Assembly (NCBI RefSeq): GCF_028622095.1 | Contig: NZ_CP115165.1 | Span: 2,167,501 to 2,231,500, forward strand | DNA length: 64,000 bases | Direction of reading: 5' to 3' | Origin: Deinococcus aquaticus | GTDB lineage: Bacteria > Deinococcota > Deinococci > Deinococcales > Deinococcaceae | In this document: positions 29,879 through 40,446 of the stretch, piece after piece | How positions within the stretch are numbered: position 1 is the first letter of the stretch | Layout of the letters: every line of letters starts with the position of its first letter | Notes under the pieces: generated by a model | The model's input: only the letters and a program-made list of their open reading frames with translations | The model's database searches: none | What the model was told of the DNA's origin: nothing | Position numbers and translations under genes: made by a program

Positions 29879-30216
29879 TCATCGACCCCCTGCGCACCCT
29901 GCCCGGCGTGATCGCTGCCGCGCTGGTCGGCCCGGACGGCCTGCCCATCGAAACGCACGGCGAGGGCGGCGACGCCATGGCCGCCGAACTCAGCGCCCTG
30001 CGTGCCAGCCTGGACCGCACCGGCCGCCGCCTGGGCGCCGGTGAAGTCACCCGCATCGCGTTTACCAGCGAGCGAATCGAGGTTGTGGCCGTTTCCAGCG
30101 GGGACTTCGTGCTGGGGGCCGCCATGGCGCGCGGCAGTGACACCCGCACCGCCCAGCAGACCCTGGCCCGGCTGGCCCTGGAACTCGGGCACCTGCCCCG
30201 CCCGGAGATCACGTGA
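29875..30216 (+). CDS. Roadblock/LC7 domain protein 2
   Basis: A 113-residue roadblock fold: IDPLRTLPGVIAAALVGPDGLPIETHG, then a long helix (MAAELSALRASLDRTGRRLGAG), strands ERIEVVAVSSGDFVLGAAMA, and a final helix. This is the clearest MglB-like member of the three, with the canonical PGVxAAxLVGPDGLPI opening. It starts at a GTG inside the previous gene's stop (GTGA, 4-nt overlap), so synthesis is coupled, and a defined ratio or heteromers are likely. Confidence 0.8.
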   Translation: MIIDPLRTLPGVIAAALVGPDGLPIETHGEGGDAMAAELSALRASLDRTGRRLGAGEVTRIAFTSERIEVVAVSSGDFVLGAAMARGSDTRTAQQTLARLALELGHLPRPEIT

Positions 30217-30533
30217 TTGAGGCCCTGATGGAGGTGCGCGGCGTGCGCCACACTGCCCTGGTCGCCAACGACGGCCGCGTCGTGGCCCGCGCCGGCCTGC
30301 CGGAAGAGCAGCTGAACGCGGAACTGACCCTGATCGCCGCTGGACGCGCCGTGATCGGCAGCCTGCAGGCCAACCTGAACACCGGCGACTGGCAGGAACT
30401 GCTGCTGGACGTCGAGGGCGGCCCCGTCCTGCTGACCCCGCACGGCGACCAGATCCTCCTGACGGCCTTCGACGAGGTCGCCAGCCTGGGCCGCGTGCGT
30501 TTCGCGGTGCGCCGCCTGCTCGGCACGGCCTGA
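30213..30533 (+). CDS. Roadblock/LC7 domain protein 3
   Basis: A 106-residue roadblock-like protein: IEALMEVRGVRHTALVANDGRVVA, helix EEQLNAELTLIAAGRAVIGSL, strands WQELLLDVEGGPVLLTPHGDQILLTAF, and a C-terminal helix rich in Arg. It again begins at a GTG in a GTGA overlap with the gene before. The three genes share a fold but little direct identity, so they are an old triplication rather than a recent duplication. Confidence 0.75.
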   Translation: MIEALMEVRGVRHTALVANDGRVVARAGLPEEQLNAELTLIAAGRAVIGSLQANLNTGDWQELLLDVEGGPVLLTPHGDQILLTAFDEVASLGRVRFAVRRLLGTA

Positions 30534-30549
30534 CCGGACCCGCCGCCCG

Positions 30550-30596
30550 CGCGCCCTGGCCCCCGCCCAGCGGGAACGCCGGGGCGCGTTGCATTC
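30550..30596 (+). terminator. Terminator after the roadblock genes
   Basis: CGCGCCC (30550-30556) pairs with GGGCGCG (30582-30588), followed by TTGCATT. A GC-rich, possibly further structured loop of 25 nt lies between them. Confidence 0.45.
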
Positions 30597-30626
30597 GTCC
30601 CGGCATGGGCGCGCTAGCGTAAGCGC

Positions 30627-31631
30627 ATGCAAGACCGTCCCCGCCGCCTGCGCCGCACGCCCGCCCTGCGCGCCCTGACCCGCGAAGTGCACCTGCACCC
30701 GGAGCAGTTCATCCACCCGATCTTCGTGCATGAACGCGACACCGTGACGGACATCGCCACCATGCCCGGCGTGCAGCGCCACAGCATTGAAAGTGCCGTG
30801 GAACAGGCCCGCGAGGCCCTGAGCCTCGGCATTCCCAGCGTGATCCTGTTCGGCATTCCCGACCACAAGGACGCCCTGGGCACCCAGGCCTACGCTGAGG
30901 AAGGCATCATCCAGCGGGCCACGCGCGCCATCAAGGCCAGCGTGCCCGGCATCAGCGTCATTGCCGACACTTGCCTGTGCGAGTACACCGACCACGGCCA
31001 CTGCGGCCCGCTGTGCGAGGTGCCCGGCCTGAGCGGCCCGGATGCCTGGACGGTCGACAACGACCCCAGCCTGGACCTGCTGGCCCGCACGGCCGTCTCG
31101 CAGGCCCGCGCCGGAGCGGACGTCGTGGCCCCCAGCGCCATGATGGACGGACAGGTCGCCGCCATCCGCGCCGCACTGGACGCCGCCGGCTTCACGCACG
31201 TCCCGGTCATGAGTTACGCCGTGAAGTACGCCAGCGCCTACTACGGCCCCTTCCGGGACGCTGCCGGATCCACACCCAGCGTCGGGAACCGCGCCACGTA
31301 TCAGATGGACCCCGCCGGAGGCTACCGCGAGGCGCTGCGCGAGGCCCGCCTGGACGCCGAGCAGGGCGCCGACACCCTGATGGTCAAACCCGTCCTGGCG
31401 TACCTGGACGTCCTGAGCCTCCTGAAACGCGAGTTCGACCTGCCAGTCGTGGCGTACAACGTCAGCGGCGAGTACTCGCTGATCAAGGCCGCCGCCGCCG
31501 CCGGGTTCATGGACGAGCGCCGCACCGTCCTCGAAACCCTGACCGGCATGCGCCGCGCCGGAGCGGACGCCATCATCACGTACCACGCCATGGACGCCGC
31601 CCGCTGGATCGCCGAGGACGCCCGCAAGTGA
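30627..31631 (+). CDS. hemB: Delta-aminolevulinic acid dehydratase (porphobilinogen synthase)
   Basis: Joins two 5-aminolevulinate molecules into porphobilinogen, the second common step of heme synthesis. The 334-residue TIM barrel has the zinc-type cysteine motif [13 protein letters not shown] (three Cys, so a zinc rather than magnesium active site), the Schiff-base lysine region [15 protein letters not shown] and the second lysine TLMVKP. ATG 30627 is preceded by TAGCGT 6 nt upstream (leaderless). Its stop overlaps the next gene by 4 nt; a heme-monooxygenase-like gene follows further on, giving a loose heme-related neighbourhood. Confidence 0.96.
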   Translation: MQDRPRRLRRTPALRALTREVHLHPEQFIHPIFVHERDTVTDIATMPGVQRHSIESAVEQAREALSLGIPSVILFGIPDHKDALGTQAYAEEGIIQRATRAIKASVPGISVIADTCLCEYTDHGHCGPLCEVPGLSGPDAWTVDNDPSLDLLARTAVSQARAGADVVAPSAMMDGQVAAIRAALDAAGFTHVPVMSYAVKYASAYYGPFRDAAGSTPSVGNRATYQMDPAGGYREALREARLDAEQGADTLMVKPVLAYLDVLSLLKREFDLPVVAYNVSGEYSLIKAAAAAGFMDERRTVLETLTGMRRAGADAIITYHAMDAARWIAEDARK

Positions 31632-32167
31632 CCAGCGCCGCCAACCCCATCCGCGTCGACTGGATTCCCACCGGCCTGTGGCCCGGCCGCCTGGGCCTGA
31701 CCTTCGCGCCCGGCAAGAAGGGCGGCAGCGTGTACCAGCCGGGCGTCACGCACGACCGCGACCTGACCGACGACATGCGCACCCTGGCGCAGGGTGGCGC
31801 GAACGTCATCGCGCCCCTGCTGGAAGACCACGAGTTCCCCATGCTGGGCCTGGAGGACTACCACGGCGCCGCCGACACCTTCGGCCTGGAAGTCGCGCCG
31901 TACCCCATCCCGGACGGGCACGCCCCGCACGACCCGCGTGACTTCGCCGCATACATCGACGAACTGATGACCTACCTGCTGAACGGCCGCAGTGTCGTCG
32001 TGCACTGCCGGGGCGGCCTGGGACGCGCGGGCCTGAGCGCCGCGTGCCTGCTCGTACAGGCGGGCCTGGACGCCGACGACGCCATCGCCCTGGTCCGGGA
32101 GACCCGCAGCCCGCACGCCATCGAAACGCCGCAGCAGGAACAGTTCATTCACGACTTCGCCCGCTGA
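31628..32167 (+). CDS. Dual-specificity phosphatase-like protein (CDKN3 type)
   Basis: A 179-residue protein with the phosphatase P-loop [10 protein letters not shown] (Cys about 126; C-x5-R signature) after VVVHC. The general-acid Asp lies upstream in the YPIPDGHAP loop, equivalent to the PDxxxP loop of cyclin-dependent-kinase-inhibitor-3-like phosphatases. The C-terminal [19 protein letters not shown] is typical of this group. GTG 31628 overlaps the hemB stop (GTGA). The substrate is unknown, and the tight coupling to hemB does not reveal it. Confidence 0.85.
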   Translation: MTSAANPIRVDWIPTGLWPGRLGLTFAPGKKGGSVYQPGVTHDRDLTDDMRTLAQGGANVIAPLLEDHEFPMLGLEDYHGAADTFGLEVAPYPIPDGHAPHDPRDFAAYIDELMTYLLNGRSVVVHCRGGLGRAGLSAACLLVQAGLDADDAIALVRETRSPHAIETPQQEQFIHDFAR

Positions 32168-32184
32168 GGGCGCGGAGGTCACCC

Positions 32185-32493
32185 ATGATCAGTGTCGCCA
32201 ACCGCATCCACGTGAAGGGCGAGTACCACGACATCTTCGAGCAGCGGTTCCGCGACCGCGCGGGGCTGGTGGACGGCATGCCCGGCTTCATCGCCAACCA
32301 CGTGCTGCGCCCCACCCGGGACGGCGATCCGTTCGTGGTGCTGACCTTCTGGGAATCCCACGAGGCCTTCGAGGCCTGGACGACCAGCGACGCCTTCCGG
32401 CAGGGCCACGCCCGCAGCGGCATCCTCCCGAAAGACGCCTTCAGCAGCCCGAACGTCCTGGAAATCCATGAGGTCGTCGCCCGGCCCACCTGA
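32185..32493 (+). CDS. Antibiotic-biosynthesis-monooxygenase-fold protein, HmoA/IsdG-like
   Basis: A 102-residue ferredoxin-like (ABM) protein. Features are VANRIHVKGEYHDIFEQRF, MPGFIANHVLRPTRDGDPFVVLTFWES and HEAFEAWTTSDAFRQGHAR. The last motif is that of heme-degrading monooxygenases such as HmoA/HmoB, where a His near AFxxAH binds heme. Combined with hemB two genes upstream, a role in heme turnover is plausible, but ABM proteins have many functions. ATG 32185 has GGAGG 7 nt upstream and lies 17 nt after the phosphatase gene. Confidence 0.75.
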   Translation: MISVANRIHVKGEYHDIFEQRFRDRAGLVDGMPGFIANHVLRPTRDGDPFVVLTFWESHEAFEAWTTSDAFRQGHARSGILPKDAFSSPNVLEIHEVVARPT

Positions 32494-32603
32494 TCCGGCC
32501 GTCCCGCCTGCGTTCCCTCTCCAACCCGGGCAGGCGCGGGAACCATGAAGGTCTACAGCCTGAAGTCGTGGGCCCTCCCGGGGCCGCTGGCCTACACTGG
32601 GGC

Positions 32604-33122
32604 ATGACCCGATTCCCTGCTCTGCCCGCCCTGCTGGGGTCGGCCCTGCTTGCCGGGGCGCTGGCCTCGTGCGCGCCCGCCCTGACCGGCCCGCAGACCG
32701 GCCGGATCGTGAACACCCGCACCGGGCAGGAAGGCACCGTGACCTTCGTGCGCGGCAGCCTGAACGCCCGCCTGCCGGACGTGTTCGCGCCCGACAACGC
32801 CACCATCGTCATCGGCGAGCGCACGTACACCGGCCGCACCTACCTGCTGGACGGCGTGGCCAGCCCCCTGCCGGCCGGCAGCAGTCTTAGCGTGGGCTTT
32901 GGGGCCAGCACCGGGGGAGGCAACGCCGGAGACTTCGGTTTCGGCACCCGCTTCGACACCGGCCGCCCCCGCCTCGCCCCGACCCGCACCGGGAACCTGA
33001 TCGCCCGCGTGCAGGGAGACGCGCCGGGCCTGCTGACCTGCACCCTGACCGTGGACGCGCAGGAACGCGGCATCGGCGAGTGCTTCGACGGCGCGGGCAT
33101 CCGCTACGCCCTGCAATTCTGA
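32604..33122 (+). CDS. Predicted lipoprotein, unknown function
   Basis: A 172-residue protein with a lipoprotein signal: LLGSALLAGALASCAP, Cys about 23. The mature part is Gly/Thr/Arg-rich with predicted strands (VNTRTGQEGTVTF, ATIVIGERTYTGRTYLL), a GFGASTGGGNAGDFGFG loop, and a late Cys pair (LLTCTLTV, GIGECFDG) that may form a disulfide. No family was recognised. ATG 32604 has TACACT 5 nt upstream (leaderless). Confidence 0.7.
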   Translation: MTRFPALPALLGSALLAGALASCAPALTGPQTGRIVNTRTGQEGTVTFVRGSLNARLPDVFAPDNATIVIGERTYTGRTYLLDGVASPLPAGSSLSVGFGASTGGGNAGDFGFGTRFDTGRPRLAPTRTGNLIARVQGDAPGLLTCTLTVDAQERGIGECFDGAGIRYALQF

Positions 33123-33182
33123 ATCGGAGCAGATGCGAGTGGGAGTGATGCGGAGTCCGGAACGGACGGAGCCCACTTGAAG

Positions 33183-33524
33183 ATGGTGGGGGAGAGGCCG
33201 CGCGTGGTGTGCCTGTGCGGCAGCGTGCGGTTCCTGGCTGAATTTGACGCGGCGTCACTGGCCGAAACGCTGGCGGGCCGGATTGTCCTGAGTGTCGGGA
33301 GCCACAGGCAGCGGGACGAGGACGCCCTGGCCCACCCGACGGGCACCGAACGGGACGCCGCGCTGGACCGCCTGGGTGAGCTGTACCTGCGCAAGATCGA
33401 CCTCGCGGACGAAGTGCTGGTCATCAACCCCGGCGGGTACGTGGGGGACTCGACCCGCCGGGAGATCGCGTACGCGCAGCAGACCGGGAAACCCGTCCGC
33501 GGCCTCGAACCGCTGACATTGTGA
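33183..33524 (+). CDS. Nucleoside deoxyribosyltransferase-like protein
   Basis: A 113-residue protein with VVCLCGSVRFLAEF at the start, LYLRKIDLADEVLVINPGGYVGDSTRREIAYA in the middle, and the end KPVRGLEPL. CGSxRF plus IDxADxVLVINPxGYxGxSTxxEIxYA is the pattern of small DUF4406 / nucleoside 2-deoxyribosyltransferase-like proteins. No substrate is known. ATG 33183 is preferred over TTG 33177, with GGAG 11 nt upstream. Only 6 nt separate its stop from that of the convergent P450 gene. Confidence 0.65.
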   Translation: MVGERPRVVCLCGSVRFLAEFDAASLAETLAGRIVLSVGSHRQRDEDALAHPTGTERDAALDRLGELYLRKIDLADEVLVINPGGYVGDSTRREIAYAQQTGKPVRGLEPLTL

Positions 33525-33530
33525 CTGGAT

Positions 33531-34910
33531 TCAGGCGAGCAGGCTGACCGCCGGGTGCCGCACCGCGTTCACGCGCAGGGTCAGGCGGTCGTCGGGCGTG
33601 GCGGTGGGGCGGGCGACCTCGCGCAGCACGTATGCCGGGTCGCCGCGCAGGTCCAGGGTCCGCAGGATCGCCGCGAGGTTCAGCATGATCAGGCCCTCGG
33701 CCATGCCGCTGCCCGCGCAGATGTGCGTGCCCAGTCCGTACGGCGCGAACGCGCCGGGGCGGCGGTGCTCCATGCGGCCCGGCGCGAAGCGTTCCGGGTC
33801 GAAGCGGTCGGCGTCCGTGAAGCACCCGTCCAGTCCGTGCGGGACGGTCGTACCGATGATCACCCGCCGACCCTGCGGCACCGTGACGCCCGCGAATTCG
33901 AAGTCCTGCGTGACCGTGCGGGTCATGGCGGGCGCGATCGGGTGCAGGCGCAGGCACTCCATCACGAAGCGGTGCAGGTGCGGCAGCCCCCCCAGGGTGT
34001 CCATGCTGGGCGGCCCGTCCTGGAAGGCGGTGTCGGCCTCCGCGACCAGAGCGGGGACCAGTTCCGGGTGCCGCCCGACGCGGTACAGCACGAACGCCAG
34101 GGTGTTCGCGGCAGTGTCCATGCCCGCGATGAACGCCCCCATGGTTGCCATGCGCAGGTCCATGTCCGACCAGAACGCCGGGTCGGCGGCCTGCGCGGCC
34201 AGCAGGTCATCGATCAGGTCCGGTGCCCGGCCCGCCTGCTCCGGTGGGACGCGGCGGTGCTCCTCGATCAGTGCCTCCACCATGCCCAGGGACCGCGCCC
34301 GCGCCCGCCGGAAGCCCGGCAACTGCTCGACCAGCGGCGGGCGCTGCCGGGTCACGCGGACCATCAGGGTGTTCTGCACGAAGCTCAGCAGGTCGTTCAG
34401 GTACGGGCGGGCCGTGCCGTTCACGACCACCCGCGCCAGCTGCTCGGTGATCACCGCCTTGCACCAGTGCGCCACCTGTAGGTCATCCCCGGCGCGCAGC
34501 GGCACGAGGTCCTCGGCCGTCACAGACAGCGCGCGGCGCAGGTTCGCGCCCAGGTACGAGCGGGCGTACGTGCGCGACTCGGTCCGGCGGAAGGTGCGGT
34601 GCTCCGGGCCGTCCACGCTGATCATGGAGCGCTGCACCCCGAACGCCTGATCGTTCGGCCGCCACGCCTCCAGGGAACGCAGGTGGCGGTGTCCTTCCTT
34701 CACGGTCCACACGTTCGCTTCTGGCCCGGCCAGCACCGTGTACGTCTGCCCCAGTCCCGTCACGTTGAACACCGGGCCGTGCTCGCGGTACGCGGCCGTC
34801 AGGAAGGCGCGCAGGCGGTGTGGGTACAGCTGCGTGATGCTGCCGATCACGGGCGGCCCGGACACGGTGGGAATGACGCGCGGGGAGGTCGGGTACGGGG
34901 CGTTCGTCAT
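33531..34910 (-). CDS. Cytochrome P450
   Basis: Heme-thiolate monooxygenase of 459 residues. The I-helix reads FIAGMDTAANTL, the K-helix ExxR is in MECLRLHP, the PERF-like segment is FDPERFAPGR, and the heme loop FAPYGLGTHICAGSG places the Cys ligand at about 398. There is no membrane anchor, so it is a soluble bacterial type needing a ferredoxin and reductase; the FprA gene 9 kb away could serve. ATG 34910 has TACCGT 5 nt upstream (leaderless) and gives a normal N-terminus with PPVIGSITQLY. The substrate cannot be told from sequence; Deinococcus P450s can hydroxylate carotenoids (CYP287). Confidence 0.93.
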   Translation of the reverse strand: MTNAPYPTSPRVIPTVSGPPVIGSITQLYPHRLRAFLTAAYREHGPVFNVTGLGQTYTVLAGPEANVWTVKEGHRHLRSLEAWRPNDQAFGVQRSMISVDGPEHRTFRRTESRTYARSYLGANLRRALSVTAEDLVPLRAGDDLQVAHWCKAVITEQLARVVVNGTARPYLNDLLSFVQNTLMVRVTRQRPPLVEQLPGFRRARARSLGMVEALIEEHRRVPPEQAGRAPDLIDDLLAAQAADPAFWSDMDLRMATMGAFIAGMDTAANTLAFVLYRVGRHPELVPALVAEADTAFQDGPPSMDTLGGLPHLHRFVMECLRLHPIAPAMTRTVTQDFEFAGVTVPQGRRVIIGTTVPHGLDGCFTDADRFDPERFAPGRMEHRRPGAFAPYGLGTHICAGSGMAEGLIMLNLAAILRTLDLRGDPAYVLREVARPTATPDDRLTLRVNAVRHPAVSLLA

Positions 34911-34941
34911 GCCCCACGGTACACGCCCGCAACCAGACTGA

Positions 34942-34969
34942 CAAAGCCCCGCCTGCCGTCGGGCGGGGC
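34942..34969 (-). terminator. Terminator of the sdh operon
   Basis: Stem GCCCCGCC / GGCGGGGC with an 8-nt loop, followed on the minus strand by TTTGTC. It begins 29 nt after the sdhB stop. Confidence 0.8.
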
Positions 34970-34998
34970 GGGGCTGAGTCCAGAAGGAGGGCTTCGGC

Positions 34999-35763
34999 TT
35001 ACGCCTGACCGTACATGACGGCGCGCTTGACTTCCTCAATCAGCTGCGTGATGGGGATGTCGCGCGGGCACGCCTCGGTGCAGTTGTACGCGGTGCGGCA
35101 ACGCCACACGCCCGTGTTCTGGTTCATGATGCCCAGGCGCTGCTGCGTGGCCTCGTCACGGGTGTCGAAGATGAAGCGGTGCGCCTGCACGATCGCAGCC
35201 GGGCCGAGGTACGAGCCGTTCACCCAGAAGATCGGGCAGGAGGTCGTGCAGCAAGCGCACAGGATGCAGTTGCTGGAGTGCGCCATGCGCTCGGCCTCTT
35301 CCTCGGACTGGATGCGCTCGGCGGCGGGGGCCGGGGACTCGTTGATAAAGTACGGCATGATCGCCTTGTACGAGTCGAAGAACGGCTCCATGTCCACCAG
35401 CAGGTCCTTCTCGACCTTCAGGCCACGGATGGGTTCAACCGTGATGGTGCCGCCGCTCTTGGCCACGTCGCGCACCAGGGTCTTGCAGGCGAGGCGGTTA
35501 CGGCCGTTGATCAGCATGGCGTCGCTGCCGCAGATGCCGTGCATGCACGAGCGGCGGAAGGTCAGGCTGGGCTCCATGTACCACTTGATGTGGTTGATGA
35601 CGTCCAGTACGCGGTCGCTGGCCTGGGCTTCCACGTCGTAGGTGGTCCAGTGCGCCTTCTTGTCCTTTTCGGGGTCGAAGCGCAGGACCTTCACTTTCAG
35701 TTGCATCATCGGCACGCTCGCAGAGACGGGCGCGGCGCTGGTCGGTGCGTGGGTCTGGGTCAT
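34999..35763 (-). CDS. sdhB: Succinate dehydrogenase iron-sulfur subunit
   Basis: Carries electrons from FAD to quinone through three Fe-S clusters. The 254-residue protein has the 2Fe-2S ligands in CMHGICGSD and the later LACKTL, the 4Fe-4S motif CILCACCTTSCP, and the 3Fe-4S motif CRTAYNCTEACP. The N-terminus has 20 extra Ala/Thr/Pro-rich residues before the conserved LKVKVLRFDP. It is the last gene of sdhCDAB, 58 nt after sdhA, with GGAAG before its ATG. Confidence 0.96.
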   Translation of the reverse strand: MTQTHAPTSAAPVSASVPMMQLKVKVLRFDPEKDKKAHWTTYDVEAQASDRVLDVINHIKWYMEPSLTFRRSCMHGICGSDAMLINGRNRLACKTLVRDVAKSGGTITVEPIRGLKVEKDLLVDMEPFFDSYKAIMPYFINESPAPAAERIQSEEEAERMAHSSNCILCACCTTSCPIFWVNGSYLGPAAIVQAHRFIFDTRDEATQQRLGIMNQNTGVWRCRTAYNCTEACPRDIPITQLIEEVKRAVMYGQA

Positions 35764-35821
35764 TGAAGTTCCTTCCGGGCGGCGCCTTCCTGCACACCGC
35801 CCGAGTGGGTAGGGGTTTGGG

Positions 35822-37573
<1,752 letters not shown>

Positions 37574-37610
37574 AGTTATCCTTTACCACCTGCCAATTCT
37601 GGACGCAGGC

Positions 37611-38346
<736 letters not shown>

Positions 38347-38571
38347 TCCCAGTCCTCCTCGACGTCTAAACCTCTTCGCGCAGGCCCCGACACGCCACCA
38401 CACATTAGGGCGAAGCGTTATGCCGCGTGGGTGACCATTCACACCACTCTTTCAGACAGCGCAGTTTAACACCCACCTGCCAGACCGCGCGCCCCGCGGC
38501 CCGACGCACCGAACACCCGATGTCACCGCGTGAGGTGCAGCCCCCATCCCCCACGCGCTACCCTGACACCC

Positions 38572-38934
38572 ATGACCGCCCCCACCCCCAAAGACCCCCA
38601 GGCAGAAGCCGAATTCACCCGTAAAATGGTCCTCGGCATCCTCGGCACCCTCGAACAGAAAGGCCTGCTCAGCAAACACGAAGTCGACAGCATCATCCGC
38701 GCCGCCCGCCAGGCCGCCTACCCCACCCCACCCCGCCGCACCCCCGGCCCCGCCGCGCCCGGCACCCAGTGGGTCAAACCCGGCCAGCCACACCAGCCCA
38801 TGGACCGCACCACCCCCGTCGCCATCCCCAACGTCCAGCGCGCCACCCCCACAGGCACCCCAGAGAACGACCAACCGAAAGAAGAAACGCCCAAAGCCGA
38901 AGCGCCGCCCGTCATCGACTTTGACCTGCAGTAA
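38572..38934 (+). CDS. Small proline-rich protein, unknown function
   Basis: A 120-residue protein. Residues 10-45 form a helical domain (EAEFTRKMVLGILGTLEQKGLLSKHEVDSIIRAAR). The rest is a disordered Pro/Thr-rich tail ending in an acidic VIDFDLQ. No signal peptide or membrane segment is present. ATG 38572 has TACCCT 7 nt upstream (leaderless). Its stop is followed within 30 nt by an insertion sequence, beyond which lies a strong hairpin that probably was this gene's terminator. Confidence 0.7.
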   Translation: MTAPTPKDPQAEAEFTRKMVLGILGTLEQKGLLSKHEVDSIIRAARQAAYPTPPRRTPGPAAPGTQWVKPGQPHQPMDRTTPVAIPNVQRATPTGTPENDQPKEETPKAEAPPVIDFDLQ

Positions 38935-38960
38935 CGGGCGACCTCGCTACGTACCTACAG

Positions 38961-38964
38961 ATAC
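38961..38964. repeat. Target-site duplication, left copy
   Basis: ATAC, repeated directly after the right end at 40150-40153. Joining the flanks gives a continuous sequence in which the hairpin at 40152-40201 follows the upstream gene. Confidence 0.75.
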
Positions 38965-40149
38965 GTACCAAGAGTTTCCACGGGGCAGAGAACAGCGATC
39001 AGAACGAAGGCCCAGGAGGCAGGGGCTTGAAATTCCCCGGTCTCATGGGCCTTGATGCGAAGTGACTATGCCTCGCACGCCCAGCCTACCGCACAGCATC
39101 ATCACCGCCCAGCTGAACCGAATCACCAGCCTCAGCGGTCTCGTCCCCTACAGCACCTTGCGCAAAAGCGCCATCTGCTGGGAGATGGCGCGGAGCTCCT
39201 ACGCATCGACGGAAGACCTCCAGCGCCGAGCCAGGAACGCGCCTTCCGGCGCGTTCCTGGCCTTCGATTTCGTCATGGTGCCCCACGCTGGACGGACGAT
39301 GGAAGGCGTCAACTACCACTACAGCGGCCAGGCCCAGACCCGTCTGGGCCATCAGTTCACCTCCGCTGCCCTGGTCAGGTTCGGTGAAGATCCGGTTCCG
39401 TTGCTGGAGCGCTTCAAGGTCTCCCAGGCCCTTGAGACGACCTGTTATCCGTACCGCACCGCCACGCAGGAAATGATCCACGTCGTCCATGATTGCCTCG
39501 CAGCGGGCGTCCCCATGGCGGGTCTCTTCCTGGATGGAGAGTTCGGGCGGGACGCGGCCGTGACCTTCAGTCGCGAGCATCAGATTCCGGTATTGATCCG
39601 TGCCAAAGCCAATATGACGGTGCAGTTCGAGGGTGAGGGACTCACCCTCGATGCGCTGAGCAAACAGTTCCCTCCGGAACGCTGCCACCTGTACGCGGAG
39701 TTCGGGTGGCGTGTCCGCCGATTGCCGGTCGCCCGTGAGGTCGGTGGGTTCGATGTTCTGATCGTGTGGCGCAAAGTGCACGGTGAGTGGACACGCTTTT
39801 TCCTGTTCAGCACGTTCGGCGGTGACGTCACGGTTCGCTCGCTGCTGCGGGCCTGGAAGGCCCGCTGGGGGATTGAGGTGATTCACCGGCTGTTCAAACA
39901 GAACCTGGGACTGGGACGCTGTCATTGCCGGACTATCCAGGCGCAGGAGAACCGGGTGTGGTGCGTGGTGGAGGCCTTTCACGCGGTTTTACGGGTGCGT
40001 CGAGAAGTGCCGGGAATGTCGTGGCGAGCTGCACAACGGCAGGCAGCTCAGAATGCGGAAAAGTACGTCCTGACCGGGATGGAGCAGGACGGCCCCCTGC
40101 TTGAGGCCGCGTGACACGTCATCGGCAGGGCAGTGGAAACTCTTGGTAC
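38965..40149 (+). mobile_element. Insertion sequence of the IS4 superfamily, intact
   Basis: A 1185-bp element bounded by 17-bp perfect terminal inverted repeats (GTACCAAGAGTTTCCAC at 38965-38981, complement at 40133-40149). It is flanked by a 4-bp direct repeat ATAC (38961-38964 and 40150-40153). It has one intact transposase gene. Perfect ends, a perfect target duplication and an open transposase frame suggest a recent insertion, possibly still mobile. Confidence 0.92.
39068..40114 (+). CDS. IS4-superfamily DDE transposase
   Basis: A 348-residue transposase. The first catalytic Asp is in LAFDFVMVPH (about 68) and the second in GLFLDGEFG (about 158). The third residue is the Glu in RWGIEVIHRLFK, which fits the IS4 family Y-(2)-R-(3)-E-(6)-K signature with Trp at the Tyr position (WKARWGIEVIHRLFK). 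The frame is intact. ATG 39068 is chosen; GTG 39062 is an alternative 6 nt upstream. The exact IS subgroup cannot be assigned without comparison. Confidence 0.9.
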   Translation: MPRTPSLPHSIITAQLNRITSLSGLVPYSTLRKSAICWEMARSSYASTEDLQRRARNAPSGAFLAFDFVMVPHAGRTMEGVNYHYSGQAQTRLGHQFTSAALVRFGEDPVPLLERFKVSQALETTCYPYRTATQEMIHVVHDCLAAGVPMAGLFLDGEFGRDAAVTFSREHQIPVLIRAKANMTVQFEGEGLTLDALSKQFPPERCHLYAEFGWRVRRLPVAREVGGFDVLIVWRKVHGEWTRFFLFSTFGGDVTVRSLLRAWKARWGIEVIHRLFKQNLGLGRCHCRTIQAQENRVWCVVEAFHAVLRVRREVPGMSWRAAQRQAAQNAEKYVLTGMEQDGPLLEAA

Positions 40150-40151
40150 AT

Positions 40152-40201
40152 ACAGACAGGAAGGCCGCACCCGGAAGCTGGGGTGCGGCCTTCCTGTCTG
40201 T
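40152..40201 (+). terminator. Strong hairpin, probably the displaced terminator of the 38572-38934 gene
   Basis: A 19-bp perfect stem (ACAGACAGGAAGGCCGCAC and its complement) with a 12-nt loop. The uridine tract is weak (TGTCTGTGCTG). It overlaps the right target-site duplication. Without the IS it would start about 28 nt after the stop of the upstream gene. Confidence 0.7.
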
Positions 40202-40282
40202 GCTGAAATTCAGCCTCTTGACTGCAGTCTGTGATCTTCCTTCGTAGTTCCCCTGTAGGCTGGCCCCTATCTACACCACCTG

Positions 40283-40311
40283 TTCCCCGCGTGTGGGGGG
40301 TGGCGTATGCT
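40283..40311 (+). promoter_or_regulatory. Promoter of the leucine operon (leaderless start)
   Basis: TATGCT (40306-40311) ends 6 nt before the ATG of the leader peptide, so transcription should begin at or next to that ATG. TTCCCC (40283-40288), 17 nt upstream, is a poor -35. The same TATGCT-6 nt-ATG layout recurs at 53928 on the minus strand. Confidence 0.65.
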
Positions 40312-40317
40312 CGGGGC

Positions 40318-40383
40318 ATGTTCAGCGGTTTCTGGCGGGTCGGGGCGTCCCTGGTGGGTCTTCTTCTTTGCCTGGGGCGTTGA
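40318..40383 (+). CDS. leuL: Leucine-rich leader peptide of the leu operon
   Basis: A 21-codon frame, MFSGFWRVGASLVGLLLCLGR. Five of 21 residues are leucine, with Leu codons at 12, 15, 16, 17 and 19. Codons 15-17 are CTT-CTT-CTT, a codon that is rare in this GC-rich genome and would slow ribosomes when charged leucyl-tRNA is low. The frame is directly followed by alternative RNA hairpins and then leuC, as in classical amino-acid attenuators. Starting at the transcript end (no Shine-Dalgarno) is unusual for a leader peptide. Identification rests on position, codon content and the RNA structures. Confidence 0.8.
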   Translation: MFSGFWRVGASLVGLLLCLGR

Positions 40384-40446
40384 GCGCGGCCCAGCGTTCA
40401 GTGTTCGCCCCCGGTAGCTCTCGCAGCGGCCGGGGGCGCGTTTCTT
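40346..40446 (+). promoter_or_regulatory. Leu operon transcription attenuator
   Basis: Three exclusive pairings can be drawn. Segment 1 CGTCCC (40346-40351) pairs with segment 2 GGGGCG (40374-40379). Segment 2 pairs with segment 3 CGCCCC (40406-40411). Segment 3 CGCCCCCGG (40406-40414) pairs with segment 4 CCGGGGGCG (40430-40438), followed by TTTCTT, an intrinsic terminator. A ribosome stalled at the CTT codons leaves segment 2 free to trap segment 3 (read-through). One that reaches the stop covers segment 2 and lets the terminator form. Confidence 0.78.

Noticed and set aside
40152..40201. Terminator belonging to the insertion sequence
   Set aside because: It begins at the target duplication, outside the IS inverted repeat, so it is host sequence.
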